A DNA stretch of 64,000 nt, taken from Cryptomeria japonica. Taxonomy: Eukaryota > Streptophyta > Pinopsida > Cupressales > Cupressaceae. Positions 44,778 through 56,640 of this stretch are shown one piece after another. The translations under genes were made by a program, and so were the position numbers. The notes beneath the pieces are model-generated. The model saw nothing but the letters and a program-made list of their open reading frames with translations. It was not told where the DNA came from and searched no databases. The DNA is taken from the NCBI RefSeq assembly GCF_030272615.1, contig NC_081408.1, positions 200,780,341-200,844,340 on the forward strand. Reading direction: 5' to 3'. The first letter of the stretch is position 1, and every line of letters starts with the position of its first letter.

Positions 44778-46540
44778 AAACATACTCATGGTAAAGTACA
44801 AGGTTGGATTAACAAAATTTCACCAAGATATGAAAGAGACAAGATGCACTAAGCCCCTAGGGACTTTAGGATCTCACTACTTGAATATCAAGATAAAAGG
44901 GGAAACATAATAAAAAAGAAAGAGAGAATAAATGATTGCACTAGCTTGGTAATTGTTTCTTATTGTGAGTCATGTAAAAAAATCTAAATTACAAAGAAAA
45001 AGGATCAGTTTGCAAAGTAACTTGAGTATGAAAACATGTCATAGTGTGTACATAAAGTGTAGCATTGATCCGAGTATATTCTCCCATGTTAAAGTGATTG
45101 TAGATGCCTTACCGGTATCAATTTATTTAAGGAAACATGCATACAAAAGATGGGCACATTACCACAATGAGATGCCCCAAAGAAAACACAAATAATAGGA
45201 TAATGGTCATAGAACACATAAACACATAAGGGATCCACTAACTATTGGGTCAATATGCTCTTATAATAAATAATAAATATCAAATATATTTTTATTGAAT
45301 TGACCTCATCCCCAAAAGGTAGTGAAAATACGGGCACAATGGAAGAAGGGAACATGTGTCTTTTTGAGTCAACATGGAAGAGACCAAAAGAGATCTGAAT
45401 ACACAAGGGAAAACATATAGAAGAATTGAGAGACAAATAGAAGAATGTCACAATAGATTTGGTCCCTTTATTACCTTGCACCAATAAAGTGACAAGGTTC
45501 ATCCAAAGAGAACCTAACATAACAAAAAAGCATCATGGGAGAAACACATTTTGAACAAGCAAACATAGAAAAGAGGATCTACAAAATGAATGAAGTTAAT
45601 CAAGAAAATCATCTGCCTCCCAATATTGTTAAACATTAGTTTGGGAAAGTGGACAATATTCAAGAGGATCTATTACAAGTTACAAATGAGAGCTAATGTC
45701 TAATGATGAAACACTTTGTTTGTCACTAGGAGCTAGGGTTAATGCTTTTGAAAAATGTAAAGATAAGTCATGATTAACATCAATAAACTCATACATATCA
45801 TCAAACTGATTAGAATCAATGTTCTTAGCATGAACAATATTATTATCCATATCATCATCTAGACTAATAAAATAGGATCTCTAACATGGAAGAAGGATGA
45901 AATATAATTTTGTTAATCATTTTTAATATTGGTGATTTAGGTTGAAATTCATCCCTAGGGTTAGGCAAAGGCTAGACAAACGGGATCAAGTCAATATTTG
46001 GTGTCTTTAGAGAGGAAATGGTTTGGGAAGTAACTTCAAAAGCATTAGCATGACCTCTTCATCGACATTCTCTCACATGATAATTCCTTTTATTTTTAGT
46101 TGAGACTTGTGAAGGTTGAGGATCAATGGACATAGGCTTCTAGACTTATTTTAAAGGAAGGATGCGAGAAGCCCTACTAGGTTAAAACATAGGAGATGTC
46201 AAGCACTTTCCTTTGTAAGATGTAGGAGGCAAGACTGAGGCATATATGGGAGGAATTGGAGTAGGAATAACAACAAGTCCATTATGTGTAGGACACATAT
46301 CCATAGGTATAGGATATCTAGGACTACTTAAGGACATGATCATCTCATTTTTTGACTTCTAATAAGATAAGAAAAGGATGTCACTTTCAGGGTTAAGAGG
46401 TTCAAGTTGTTGAGGCCAAAAGTAATCAATATTTGAATTTTCATGCTTTGTTGTGGGTTGGTAAAGCCTATGATTAATTGTTATGATAATGACATTATGA
46501 GAGAATTACAAACATTTATGGACTGGAGAAGGAATAACTT
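44778..46540. other. Non-coding flank of J
   Basis: AT-rich sequence without a supported gene, probably the 3' non-coding part of gypsy remnant J. Short ORFs such as 44953-45195 and 45242-45520 match nothing recognised. Confidence 0.4.
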
Positions 46541-48562
46541 TCATGGAAAAGATCCAAGGATGTCCCAACTTCAAACAAAACTGATATGATGTAGGAATGA
46601 TATAAAAAGTCACATCTTGCACTTAGTACCATCCTCAATAGGGGTGGTCATAGAACCAATAGTAAGGCAAGGGAAACCATCATACACTTTGACCATAACA
46701 TTAAATTTATCATATTCAACTTGATACAATTGTAAATTTTAAATATATTCTTCAGTAATCACATTACCATACACACTAGATCAATGAGAACTCCTCATGA
46801 GAGTTTGTATTTGATCTTTTTAGCGATATGCATTGGACCATTAGGTGCAATAATAGTCTCACTAGGATCAAAATTAATGCATAGATCTTTTAGGAGGTAT
46901 AGTTTTATCTGTAATATTTACAACATTATCAGATTCCATACCAAGGTCATTGGGAGAAATGGCAGGAGACTCAGATTCTACAACATTAGTAGAGTGAGAA
47001 GCCAAAGGATTGGTGAAGATTTCAAGGTTTTTATCAGAAGTAGCTAGGATCTTGTTTCCCTTTTCATTCACACCAGCTACAAATATGGTATTGTTATCAA
47101 TATAGTCTTTAATCTTAGTCCTTAATGTATAACATTTTTTTAGTATCATGGCCATGTTGACGATGATATTGACAAAAGGATTTGGGATCATGATAAGATG
47201 CATTTCTCAAACTCAGGATTATACTATGCAAAGACTCAAAAAGAGTAAATTATTTTCTAAAGTTTTTTGATAAAGGGGCCATACTTAATGTCATTGCTAC
47301 CACTTGAGTGTTGATGTTGTCATTTATCTTGACATAACCCTTGTTCATTTTAAACTTCACAAATGATTATTGAGCACCTTTATTATTATCAACCAGAGCT
47401 ATTGAAGGAGATGATTAAAATTGACTCAATTGAGGCTAATAATTATGAAGTAATGCACACAATTGTGTAAAGGAAGCAAACTAAATTTTTTATTTTTATC
47501 TATAATGTCTTTTTTTAAATTAACAATACAAATTCTTTGAACATTGTAATTAGCCACCTTATAACCAATTTCAGAATGCAAATATTTATATCTACCAATG
47601 AAATCAATCACTTTTTCTTTAACTCGTTTCTTACAATGAATAAAATTAACTCTATAATTAATTTTAGGACCAATATTATTTTGAAATTTTTAAATAAAAT
47701 CATTAGCCAATTGTTGAAATGATGCAATAGAATAAGAAGACAAAGAACAATACCATTGCAAAGCTTTATCCCTAAAGGTTCAAGTAAAAAATTTAGTCAT
47801 AAGTCTTTATCCATGAGAAAAATCACAACACAAAGCTTGAAATGTAATCACAAGAGCCAAGGGGTCACCTTTTCCATTCTACAACTCCAATTTATGGAAT
47901 TCCGTATGTTTAGGCAGAACCGCACAAACAATATCATTGGATAATCGGATTCCTGCATCAAATGTGGGCACACTAAAATTGGATTGAGTAATTGAAGTCA
48001 ATTATTGTTGTAGGGATGTAACAACTTGTGTTATATTATTGATGATTTCTTCAGTGGATGGATTGAAATTGGGAATGTTGGATTGCAATGGAGGAGCAAC
48101 ATTGTTATATGTAGGTGAAGGTTGAGAATAAGGAGGTGGAATACTATGGTATGTTTGTATGGGGATGATTGGGATACAAATGGAATACTCATGGAAGGAG
48201 GTATGCAATATTATTTATTAATGGGATTAACCCTGACTAACAAGTGTAGGATTAACATTTTGTGTGTAAGTAGCCATGATAGAAGATGTAAATGTAGGTA
48301 CACTAGGAAAGGATATAGTTATAAGAATGGAATGATTAATTTGACTAGTGTGTTGAGAGTAACCAAGGACTTTGACACAACTTTTGATTGGCATGATATT
48401 AGTGTCAACAATATGAGCAAGGCCATGAAAAAAATCAACTCCGATTTTATCACTTTGCACCATTCTCTTTAATCCTTCAATCAAAGGGATTGCCTCACTT
48501 TCCAGGTATTGGTGACTTGTCCATTGTTGAATATTTTTGAATTCACTATCAGTCTTCTCCAA
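46540..48562 (-). pseudogene. Element J: gypsy gag-protease remnant
   Basis: On the minus strand: 48562-48002, N-terminal Pro/Gln-rich gag; 47830-47440, a clear retrotransposon gag domain (FRDKALQWYCSLSSYSIASF, QQLANDFI, KFQNNIGPKINYRVNF); 47190-47080, the Tat/Athila-style Cys/His segment (YHRQHGHDTKKCYTLR, IKDYIDN); about 46570, the protease end (LGHPWIFSMKVIPSPVHKCL). Many stops and frame changes. No RT, RNase H or integrase follows before 44778, so it is either truncated or a gag-only type. Confidence 0.65.
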
Positions 48563-49140
48563 TTGGTCAATAGTAACCTTAGTTAGTGATTCATCCAGAT
48601 CATGAAAATTATGAGAAGAATGGGGATAAATGTTGTCATTAGCTAAATTAGGGGAAGCACCAACATTCTCGTAGAATTAGTGATCTAATTGAGGCACATT
48701 CTCATCCTTAGTGATTAAACCTATATCATCAACATTAGACACATTCTCATCCTCTTTTCATTCTTCTCTATTTCCATTAAACCTCCTATGGTAAATAAAT
48801 TTGGGAAATTTGGAAGACGTAGAATTCTCACTTCTACAAGCTTCAAATACTACAATTTTAGGAGATAGATATCCTCACCATCAATAAGAAGATAATTATT
48901 TACATATTCATCCTCATTTTCCCTATTATTTGAGCTCCCATCACACCATCACTTCACTTTATTGATTCCTCTTACTTCCTTATCACAATTTACCATATTT
49001 TTATCACTCACTACCATTCCTTACATGTCACTATACCATATAAGAAACATGTAATTCATTTCATTTTTAAGTTATTAATGAGGAGTTGTTAGTATCATAT
49101 ATCAAAGGTTGTTCTTACTACTTTATATTGGTAGGTTTAG
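48563..49140. other. Unassigned sequence upstream of J gag
   Basis: AT-rich. May be the 5' leader of J. No primer site or LTR edge recognised. Confidence 0.3.
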
Positions 49141-50824
49141 CATCATAATTTATCACCGAGCCAATTTACACCTCATGTCGGTGCCCCTACTTTATCATGT
49201 CCCATCCTCATCACTTTTCTAGGTCTGTTTGTGCCTATTCTCTAGCTTCAAAGCCATGAACAAGCATTTTTGGGTCCTAACATGGGATATCCACCTCATT
49301 TTACTTTTGTTTGGGCCTTGATTGTGTTGAATAACTGGGCAACTAAGAGGGGGGGTGAATCAATTGACAATATAAATTTAATTTTAGACTTAATTAGCAG
49401 ATCTAGAATAATTAACATAATTAATCAAAAAGGATAAAGCATGAAAGAATATGCACATAACAAATCAAACACAAGAAACTCTAAAATTTACTTGGAAAGC
49501 CCAGGAAAGGAAAAACCGCAGAGAATGTTAATTCTCAATATATAAAAATTGATTAAGGTTAATTTTACAAAGGATGGCTCATTGTCAAGGTGCTCACTAT
49601 AGATGGCCTCACTGCCTAGAAAGGCTCACTATCAGAGGGCTCACTGCCTAGAGAGGTTCACTACTAAAGAAGAAAGAAAGAGAAAGAGAATCCACCATTG
49701 AAACACACTCTGCACTTTTGAAACTGCTGCTCAACATGCCACATCTAGACCTATTCCAAACCACATAATTTGACATCAATGACAACACATAACATAATGC
49801 TAACAGATTATAGAGGGACCAAGGTATGGAGTGACTTTCTCTAGACCATGGTGCCCCAAATTACCATGGTCCATCTTAATTTGGCCCTAATTTAAAATAG
49901 GGTAGGGGCTATGTCTCAATGGTAAGTTTTGATCATCAGGGCTCTGCATGACCATTGGACGTCGACCTAATCAATAAATTATCTAGAAAACCTAATATAA
50001 AGAAATTTAATAAACCTAATTTCACCTATCCACTCTAAGCAATCAAAATTCCTAGCACCCTTGCATTCGTGAAGCATTCATCATAAAGAAATTTTAGATA
50101 TCTGCAAGGTTGCATATTCATTATTTAACCATTGTGGAGGAAAGACATGTCAATTTTCATGCAATCATGTTTATTTGATTAGGGTTTTGATTTTTCCATG
50201 TCATTTCATACAACATATGTGATTACATTCAAATAGCAAAGCATCATCATCAACAAGTACACATCTGAGGTATATCTATTTATCATTTATTTCAATATTT
50301 GCATTATTTCATTCAAGGTTAATTCCAAAACAAACCCCTATTCCAAATAATTTCCTCTTTCTTTCTATGTGCAAGAAAATGGTATAGAGTTGCATTCAGG
50401 AGGATCAACAGGATGCACAAAGATGAACAAGTTCACATTTTTAGAGTGAGAAATTTAGAGGACCATGGAAAATTGATGAGCCCTGGTCTTGGAAAATCAA
50501 GTTGAACTTCTAGGAACATATCCAAAAAATCCTCTTTCTCCTAGATCCTGGTTGGTATCTCTGTATGACAACTGTAGCTCATTGTTTATGCCCAATCACT
50601 TCAATAATCACCTATTTTGCCCTAATTTTGGCATTTTCATAATTCAACTTAGAAAGAGGGCCAAACTATAACCCAAGTGAATCTAATTAGAAATATCAAC
50701 CCTTCTCCTAGCTGGATTGAGGTTAGATCTATTGGATTCACCCCTCTTTCAATGTATTGGTATTTTAAGAAAAAATAGTGGTTTTATTACCTTAATTGAT
50801 GAAACCCTAATTTTTACCATTACA
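49140..50824 (+). repeat. Element M: gypsy-like 5' LTR (start uncertain)
   Basis: The end is placed at CCATTACA (50824) because TGGTGAACCC follows three bases later. TATAAAG at 49996-50002 fits a plus-strand promoter. The 5' edge is not defined, and 49140 is only a guess. Interrupted by solo LTR K; L follows 45 bases after the LTR end. Confidence 0.45.
49325..49805 (-). repeat. Solo LTR K (481 bp, copia-type)
   Basis: Minus strand TGTTAGCATTATG to TATTCAACA, flanked by GATTG (49320-49324) and GATTA (49806-49810). No internal element. The same family as the 5' LTR of L, in opposite orientation about 1 kb away. It has the C-tract (49349-49356), hairpin motif (49493-49518) and near-palindrome (49770-49785). 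Confidence 0.8.
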
Positions 50825-50827
50825 TTT

Positions 50828-50840
50828 TGGTGAACCCAAC
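50828..50840 (+). promoter_or_regulatory. Primer binding site of element M
   Basis: TGGTGAACCCAAC, three bases after the LTR end; same core as in I and D. Confidence 0.55.
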
Positions 50841-50869
50841 TCCTTACACTACTATTTTTGATTTATGAT

Positions 50870-51767
50870 TGTTAGCATTATGTTATATGTTGTCATTGAT
50901 GTCAAATCCCATGGTCCAGCTAGGTCTAGATGTGGTATATTGAGTAGCAATGGAGGTTTGGTATGTATGTGATGTCGATGGTTGTTTGGTAATTTCCCAG
51001 AAGATTTGGATTCTCAAAAGGTGTTTTTGATGTCACTCAATGTTGTTTTTGGGTCCAGCTTGATCTAGAAGTCGAGGTGTTGATTCAAAAAATTAAGGTT
51101 TTCATATAGTGTGTGGATAATATCATCTACTTCTCATGAGGAACATTATAATGTCATCTACTTCTCATTCCTTCCCACCACTGGAATGTTTAGTATTGAC
51201 CTATTTTAGATCTTTGTCTTGGCAGACATGGCATATTATGTTTATTCAGAGATAGTATATGTATGTGTATGATTTGGATGAGATAGTGTGATATTTTTGT
51301 GAATGACTAATTGTGTTGAAGATATACGAGATTGAAAGAATCTAGTTGTTGTTGAGAAGTGTGTTGTGGACGATTACTAGAAGTGGTTCCGATAGTGTAG
51401 ACTATATTTCCGTGGTGGATTTTATTTCCTATATTTATTTCTTTGACAATGAGCCATCCAACAATGAACCTTTTGGGGCACTGAGACCTCCTGCAGTTAG
51501 AATTTTTGGCAGTGAGCCATTCTTTGTAAAAATCACCTTAACTAGTATTTTCATATTGAGAATTAGCATTCTTACTAGTTTTTCCCTTCTTGGGTTTTCC
51601 ATGCAAATTTTGGTGTTCTTTGTGTCTAATTTATTGTGTGCATATGATTTCATGATTATTTGTCTTGATTATTTTTTCTAATTGTTCCGGATATGTGAAT
51701 TAAGTTTAAAGAAAGTTTAATTGTTAATTGAATCATCCCCCCATCTCAGTTACCTAGATATTCAACA
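50870..51767 (+). repeat. 5' LTR of L (K family, 898 bp)
   Basis: TGTTAGCATTATG to TATTCAACA. Its first ~90 bases closely match solo LTR K. U3 near-palindrome at 50890-50905, hairpin motif at 51579-51604, C-tract at 51737-51742. Confidence 0.8.
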
Positions 51768-51769
51768 AT

Positions 51770-51781
51770 TAGTATCAGAGC
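51770..51781 (+). promoter_or_regulatory. Primer binding site of L
   Basis: TAGTATCAGAGC, two bases after the LTR; one G-to-A change from TGGTATCAGAGC. Confidence 0.75.
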
Positions 51782-51942
51782 TTTGGTTCCTTGGTACAAA
51801 GCTTAACTACTTAAGGTAGATCAGATGATGAATTAGATTATGAAGAAGGTGATTATTTCTAGTAGAAAAAGATGCACCTAAATTTAATATTTCCAAAATA
51901 GTTGCTACTGTATTTCATGCTCGAAGAGTTAAGAATCAATGG

Positions 51943-52469
51943 TTGATTGATAGCGGGTGCTCAAATCATATGACTAGTGATAAGAGTAAGTACATAAATC
52001 TTGAAAAGAGTTTTCAGGGTGACAGATATTTTATGCTAATCATTGATGACTATTCTATAATGATGTGGGTTACTTTTCTAAGGGATAAATATGAAGCTTT
52101 TGAAACTTGTTTAAAATATTTAAGGTTGAAGTTGAGACAAAGAAAGGGTTGAACATTAAATGCTTAAGGTTAGATCAGGGAGGTGAATTCACATCCGGTG
52201 AATTTAACAGTTATTGTGAGAAGCATGGGATAAGGAGACAGTTGTTTCCTCCCTGGACACCTCAACAAAATGGTGTTATGGAAAGAAAGAACAAAACTAT
52301 CTTGGATGCGGCTAGAACTATGATGATGGAAGGTAATATGCCTCATATCTATTGGAGAGAAGTTGTAAGAATGACGGTATACAAATTCAACAAAGTTCAT
52401 ATCAAAGGAGACACTGGTAAGACACCTTATGATGATTTGGTCATGCACCTTGAGTTAAGTATTTCATAA
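51943..52469 (+). pseudogene. L protease-integrase deletion fusion
   Basis: WLIDSGCSNHMTSDKSKYIN (protease, DSG kept) is followed within a few residues by FQGDRYFMLIIDDYSIMMWV, the integrase core. About 250 residues of protease C-terminus and integrase zinc domain, including the first catalytic Asp region (TDLCGP), are deleted. A frameshift near 52110 leads to KCLRLDQGGEFTSGEF and PQQNGVMERKNKTILDAART (second Asp and Glu kept). Confidence 0.85.
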
Positions 52470-52957
52470 TATTTGGTAGTAAATGCTATATCAAAAGTGA
52501 TGATTCCATTGAAAATTTTGATCCTAGATGTGATGAAGAGATATTTCTTGGTTATTCTAATAAAAGAAAAGCATATAGATGTTATAACAGGAGATTGTAG
52601 AGAATTGTGGAGAGCACTAATGTCAAGGTGGATGAGCTGTACAAAAGTCAAATCAGAACTTATGAGAGAGAACCAAAAGTGAAGATGATCATAACTGAAC
52701 CAGTAGCACCTATACCAGAACATAATGTTGAACCAATTACTCCGACAGTATCATAAAATTCAAGAGTGACAAAAGATCAAAGCAGGGAAATAAAAAGTCA
52801 AAAGACTCCTCGGTATGTAAGGTTAAATCATTCAGAAGATCAAATCATTGGAGACAAGAACAAAAGGAGTAATGAGAAGAAGAAGGTTGGAAAATGATGA
52901 GGTGTGTTTAATTTCTCAAGTTGAACTGACATCAGTTATTGAAGCTTGTAAATTTGA
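52470..52957 (+). pseudogene. L integrase C-terminus and linker (decayed)
   Basis: Frames change repeatedly. Recognisable pieces include FGSKCYIKSDD-type and GYSNKRKAYRCYNR-type integrase tail sequence and RLNHSEDQIIGDK-type linker. No open frame longer than about 70 codons. Confidence 0.6.
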
Positions 52958-53770
52958 ATGTTGGATGAAAGTTATGGAAGTCAGATTGAAAAGAACAACA
53001 CATGTACTTTAGTTCCCTGGCCTAAAAATAAGAATGTTATTGGAACTAAATGGGGTTTTAGGAACAAATTGAATGAGGATGGACAAGTTGTGAGGAATAA
53101 GGCTAGATTGGTATGTAAAGGATATTATCAGAAGGAAGGAATTGATTATGATGAGACTTTCACTCCAGTAGCTAGGAATGAAGCTATGAGATTATTTTTT
53201 GCTTATGTTGCCCATAAGAAATACAAGGTTTATCAAATGGATGTTAAATGTGCATTTTTGAATGGAGATCTTGGAGAGGAAATTTATAGTGAGAAACCTA
53301 ATGGTTTTTCACTTTCAGATGATAAAAACATGGTTTGCGGGTTAAGGAAAGCATTATATTGATTGAAACAAGCTCCTAGAGTTGGTATGCTAGATTCGAC
53401 AAATATCTTTTGAAACTTGGTTTCACTAAAGGTAATGCTGACAATAACTTATATTATAAGATCATCGATGATGACATATTTATTGTTGAAGTATTTGTTG
53501 ATGATATCATTTTTGGAGGTGAGGATAAATTATGTATGGAATTCTCTGAAAAATATGAAGAATGAATTTGAGATGTCTATGATTGGGGAGATGAAATTTT
53601 TCTTAGGTTTGCAGATTACTCAGAATGATAAAGGTATTTTCATCTTTCAAACAAAGTATGCTAGAGAGTTGTTGAATAAATTTGGTATGGAAAATTCTAA
53701 ACTGGTCGGTACCCCTATGGTTAAAAGTGAGAAATTGATAAACAAAGATGTCTCAGCTCCGGTAAATCCC
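52958..53770 (+). pseudogene. L reverse transcriptase
   Basis: [60 protein letters not shown], then a stop inside the LY-LKQAPR motif at 53360. Frame changes follow, then [13 protein letters not shown] (catalytic, about 53492-53530) and MSMIGEMKFFLGLQITQNDK, GMENSKLVGTPMVKSEKL. Catalytic Asp pair present; product broken. Confidence 0.88.
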
Positions 53771-54402
53771 ACAAGGTACAAATCTATGATTGAAGGTTTG
53801 TTATATCTAACTCAGAATAGATCGGATATAATGAACGTTGTTTGTATTGTATCAAGATATCAGAGTGATCCTAGAGAGAATCATGAGTGTGCGGTGAAAA
53901 GGATTTTCAGATATTTGCAAGGAATAACAAAGTATGGTTTGTGGTATCCTAAAGATGATGACTTTACACTATGTGCATATCCGGTGGAGATTTATTTCTT
54001 GGAAAGAAACTTGTTTCATGGATCAGCAAGAAGCAATCATGTACTTCTTTATCTACTGTTGAAGCTAAGTATGTTGTCGTTGCTACTAACTGTATACAAG
54101 TTTCATGGATGAAGCAAATGTTGAAGGATATAAGGGTTGATTGCAATGAACCAGTAGTTATTCACTGTGATAACTCTGTTGCTATTGATATATCAAAGAA
54201 TTTGATACTTCATTCTAAGACTAAGCACATTTCTATCAAGTATAATTTTTTGAAGGAGAAGGTGGAAGGAAATGAAGTTAGACTGGTTTATGTGAACACT
54301 AAAGAGCATATTGCAAATATTTTCACTAAACCTTTGCCTAAGGAATCATTTGAGTACTTCAGAGACATATTGGGATTTTCTGCCCCTTCGATAGAGACTT
54401 GA
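53770..54402 (+). pseudogene. L RNase H
   Basis: The 53.8-kb stretch encodes RYKSMIEGLLYLTQNRSDIM and AVKRIFRYLQGITKYGLWYP. About 25 residues around the first catalytic motif (DADW) are missing near 53970, where the frame shifts. 53971-54402 continues LVSWISKKQSCTSLSTVEAK, HCDNSVAIDISKNLILHSKT and IFTKPLPKESFEYFRDILGF to the native stop. Confidence 0.85.
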
Positions 54403-54754
54403 GTGATGTTGATTGGCATTAGTCTGATATGCATTTATCAGTGCTATCATTCATTCTGGATTGATGTATTGATGCTACTACTCAGGGGGAGTAGTCAGCT
54501 GTGTGGTTGAGAGGTTTTATGATTTTTCTTTGATATTTATGTCAGATTTCTGGCATTGATGTCAAAGGGGAGAGATATATGTGAAAAATAGAGATTTACA
54601 ATGATATCATTCTCATGGGGAGTTTGGTTTTTGGTTCATAACTTCATTGTCATATCATCTTGGAGAATTTGTTGGATGTCTTTCATTGGGAGAGACTTGT
54701 TTGGCATTTTTTTGGCACTTGTATGTTTTTCATATCTAGTATCACCATCAATGA

Positions 54755-54767
54755 CAAAGGGGGAGAT
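54755..54767 (+). promoter_or_regulatory. Polypurine tract of L
   Basis: ACAAAGGGGGAGA at the 3' LTR edge, preceded by CACCATCAATG. An internal look-alike, TCAAAGGGGAGAG, lies at 54562-54574. Confidence 0.8.
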
Positions 54768-55943
54768 TATTGACAATTTGGAGGAATTGATTATGTGTTG
54801 CATTGATTTTTTGTCATTGATGTCAACACTAGTTGTTTTGTTGTCTACCGACTTCCGATAGAGTGGTTGGATTATGATAATTGATCTGGAGACCATCTCT
54901 AGTATTCTTCGATTTGGTCCGGCTTGTGTTATTGGCTTGGATTAGTTATTCATGTGTTCTTGATGCGTATCACATTTAGTTGGTTCAGGATGTGATGATC
55001 TAGATGCTATCATTTGTTCCAATAAGCCTTTTGGTTGCTTGGATGAAGATATTTTGATGAATCTGATAAGTGGTGTTAGTGTGGCTTCTAGAAGGTTATC
55101 AAGATGGTGATGATTATCATGTTCGTGTTCCAGTTGATCATGATGTTTCATTTAGCACCAGACCCATTTGGTTTTATTCTGCTAGGTTAGGGTCATGTTG
55201 GTTGATGCTCTCGATGAGTCACCAGTTGGATTTATTGTTTAGATTATGTTGTTTTGGTCTTACGCCGACTTGATTTATCATTGGTTTGTGGGATTATGTA
55301 ATGGATCAATTGTATTATCTCTTAGGTGGCCGACCTAATTATTTAGGTCCTGGGTTGGTATAAATATGATGTAAGATCTCTTTGTAAATCATAACATAGG
55401 AGTGGGATATATGATTATCTGTGTGTGAATAATGTTGTAATCATATGCAGAGGTTTTGGTCAATCATAGGTGATCGAATTGGGTTTGTGAAAGAGGTTTA
55501 AGACCTCCAGTATTGAGCTTAACTGGAACTATACTCAAACATAGGAGATGTTATTCTTGTAGTTCACTCATCTTTCTAGATTGTAGTCTGGATTTCTTTG
55601 TAGTTAGTGAGGCTCCTTTTGTGATGAGTAGTGTGTCTTCCTGCATGTGCAATCCCCTCTTATTGTAATCACATACTTGTTGCAGATGTATTATCTGACT
55701 GTGGGTAAGCTTCCCACTGTGGTTTTGCCCTTTACTGGGTTTTCCACATACAAATCTTGGTGTTATGTGTTATGGATGGTTGGTTAATTTTTATGTAATT
55801 TATGTTTATACTTAATTTTTGCATTTGCTATTCCAGTATTTGGTTTATGCATTCTGGTAGAAGGTTTTGTGAGCTTAAAGTTTGAGAATCTGTTGACAAC
55901 TGATTCACTCCCCCCTCTTAGTTGTCCACTAGTTATCTTAACA
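54768..55943 (+). repeat. 3' LTR of L (1,176 bp, other family)
   Basis: Starts TATTGACAATTTGG (expected TG is TA) and ends ATCTTAACA. U3 near-palindrome at 54811-54826, TATA box at 55359-55366, hairpin motif at 55718-55747, C-tract at 55909-55914. Confidence 0.75.
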
Positions 55944-56640
55944 ATTCCATCTCCACTATAGCAATGATTGATAAAAAGGGAGCTTGTTCTAAAAAATGAT
56001 AGAGATTAAAACCATAATGAAGATTCTTGAAATTATTAATGTTAACTTCAATTTGAATATCTTGCCTTGAAGTCTCACACAAAGATTGATGTTTCTTGAT
56101 TAATTTTAATGCATGCCTTCATTGTGAAGAAACAAATAAAACTTGATTATGATTGTTAAAACAAAAAATTTTGAGTCCTTGATTGCGAACTTGTACTCAA
56201 TTTCCTTGAAGATGCTTGATTGAATTCTCAATTGGAATTGAATTTTGTTGATAGAAAGGAGATAGATAGATGTTAAAATGAGAGATTGAGTTGTATTTAT
56301 ATGCACCTTACACCTTTTTTCTTAAGGATGACATCAAGGAGCACTTTCCCACTAGTTGCAAAGTTGTCTACTATAATTTTAAATTTGTGGCCAAAAATAC
56401 TGGGAAAGAAGCATCGGGTGCCCTAGCCCCATCATTCTAGGCCATATAAAGATCATTGAGTAGGGAATTGCATTGATCTTTCATAAATGGTTCCCAAACC
56501 AAGCATAATTAGACTTGAACCAGACATAAGCACCAAAGTGGGTTGAAAGTGAATGTGAAATTGTACAGGGATACAATCTACTATAGTACAAATGCATAAT
56601 ACTATATATATATATTTATTTATATTTTTTAATTTAATGT
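55944..56640 (-). other. Possible minus-strand LTR fragment
   Basis: A minus-strand TATAAATACAACTC at about 56284-56297, followed by AT-rich transcribed-type sequence, suggests an LTR promoter. No TG/CA edges or primer site found. Confidence 0.3.

Larger units (their letters stand above)
50870..55943 (+). mobile_element. Element L: chimeric, deleted copia element
   Basis: The 5' LTR is 50870-51767 (K family) and the 3' LTR is 54768-55943, a different family beyond the shared short motifs. Gag is missing, and protease runs straight into the integrase core. The outer flanks (ATGAT and ATTCC) do not match, so no target duplication supports a single insertion. Inferred: recombination between two copia elements, or collapse of two nested ones. 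Confidence 0.75.
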
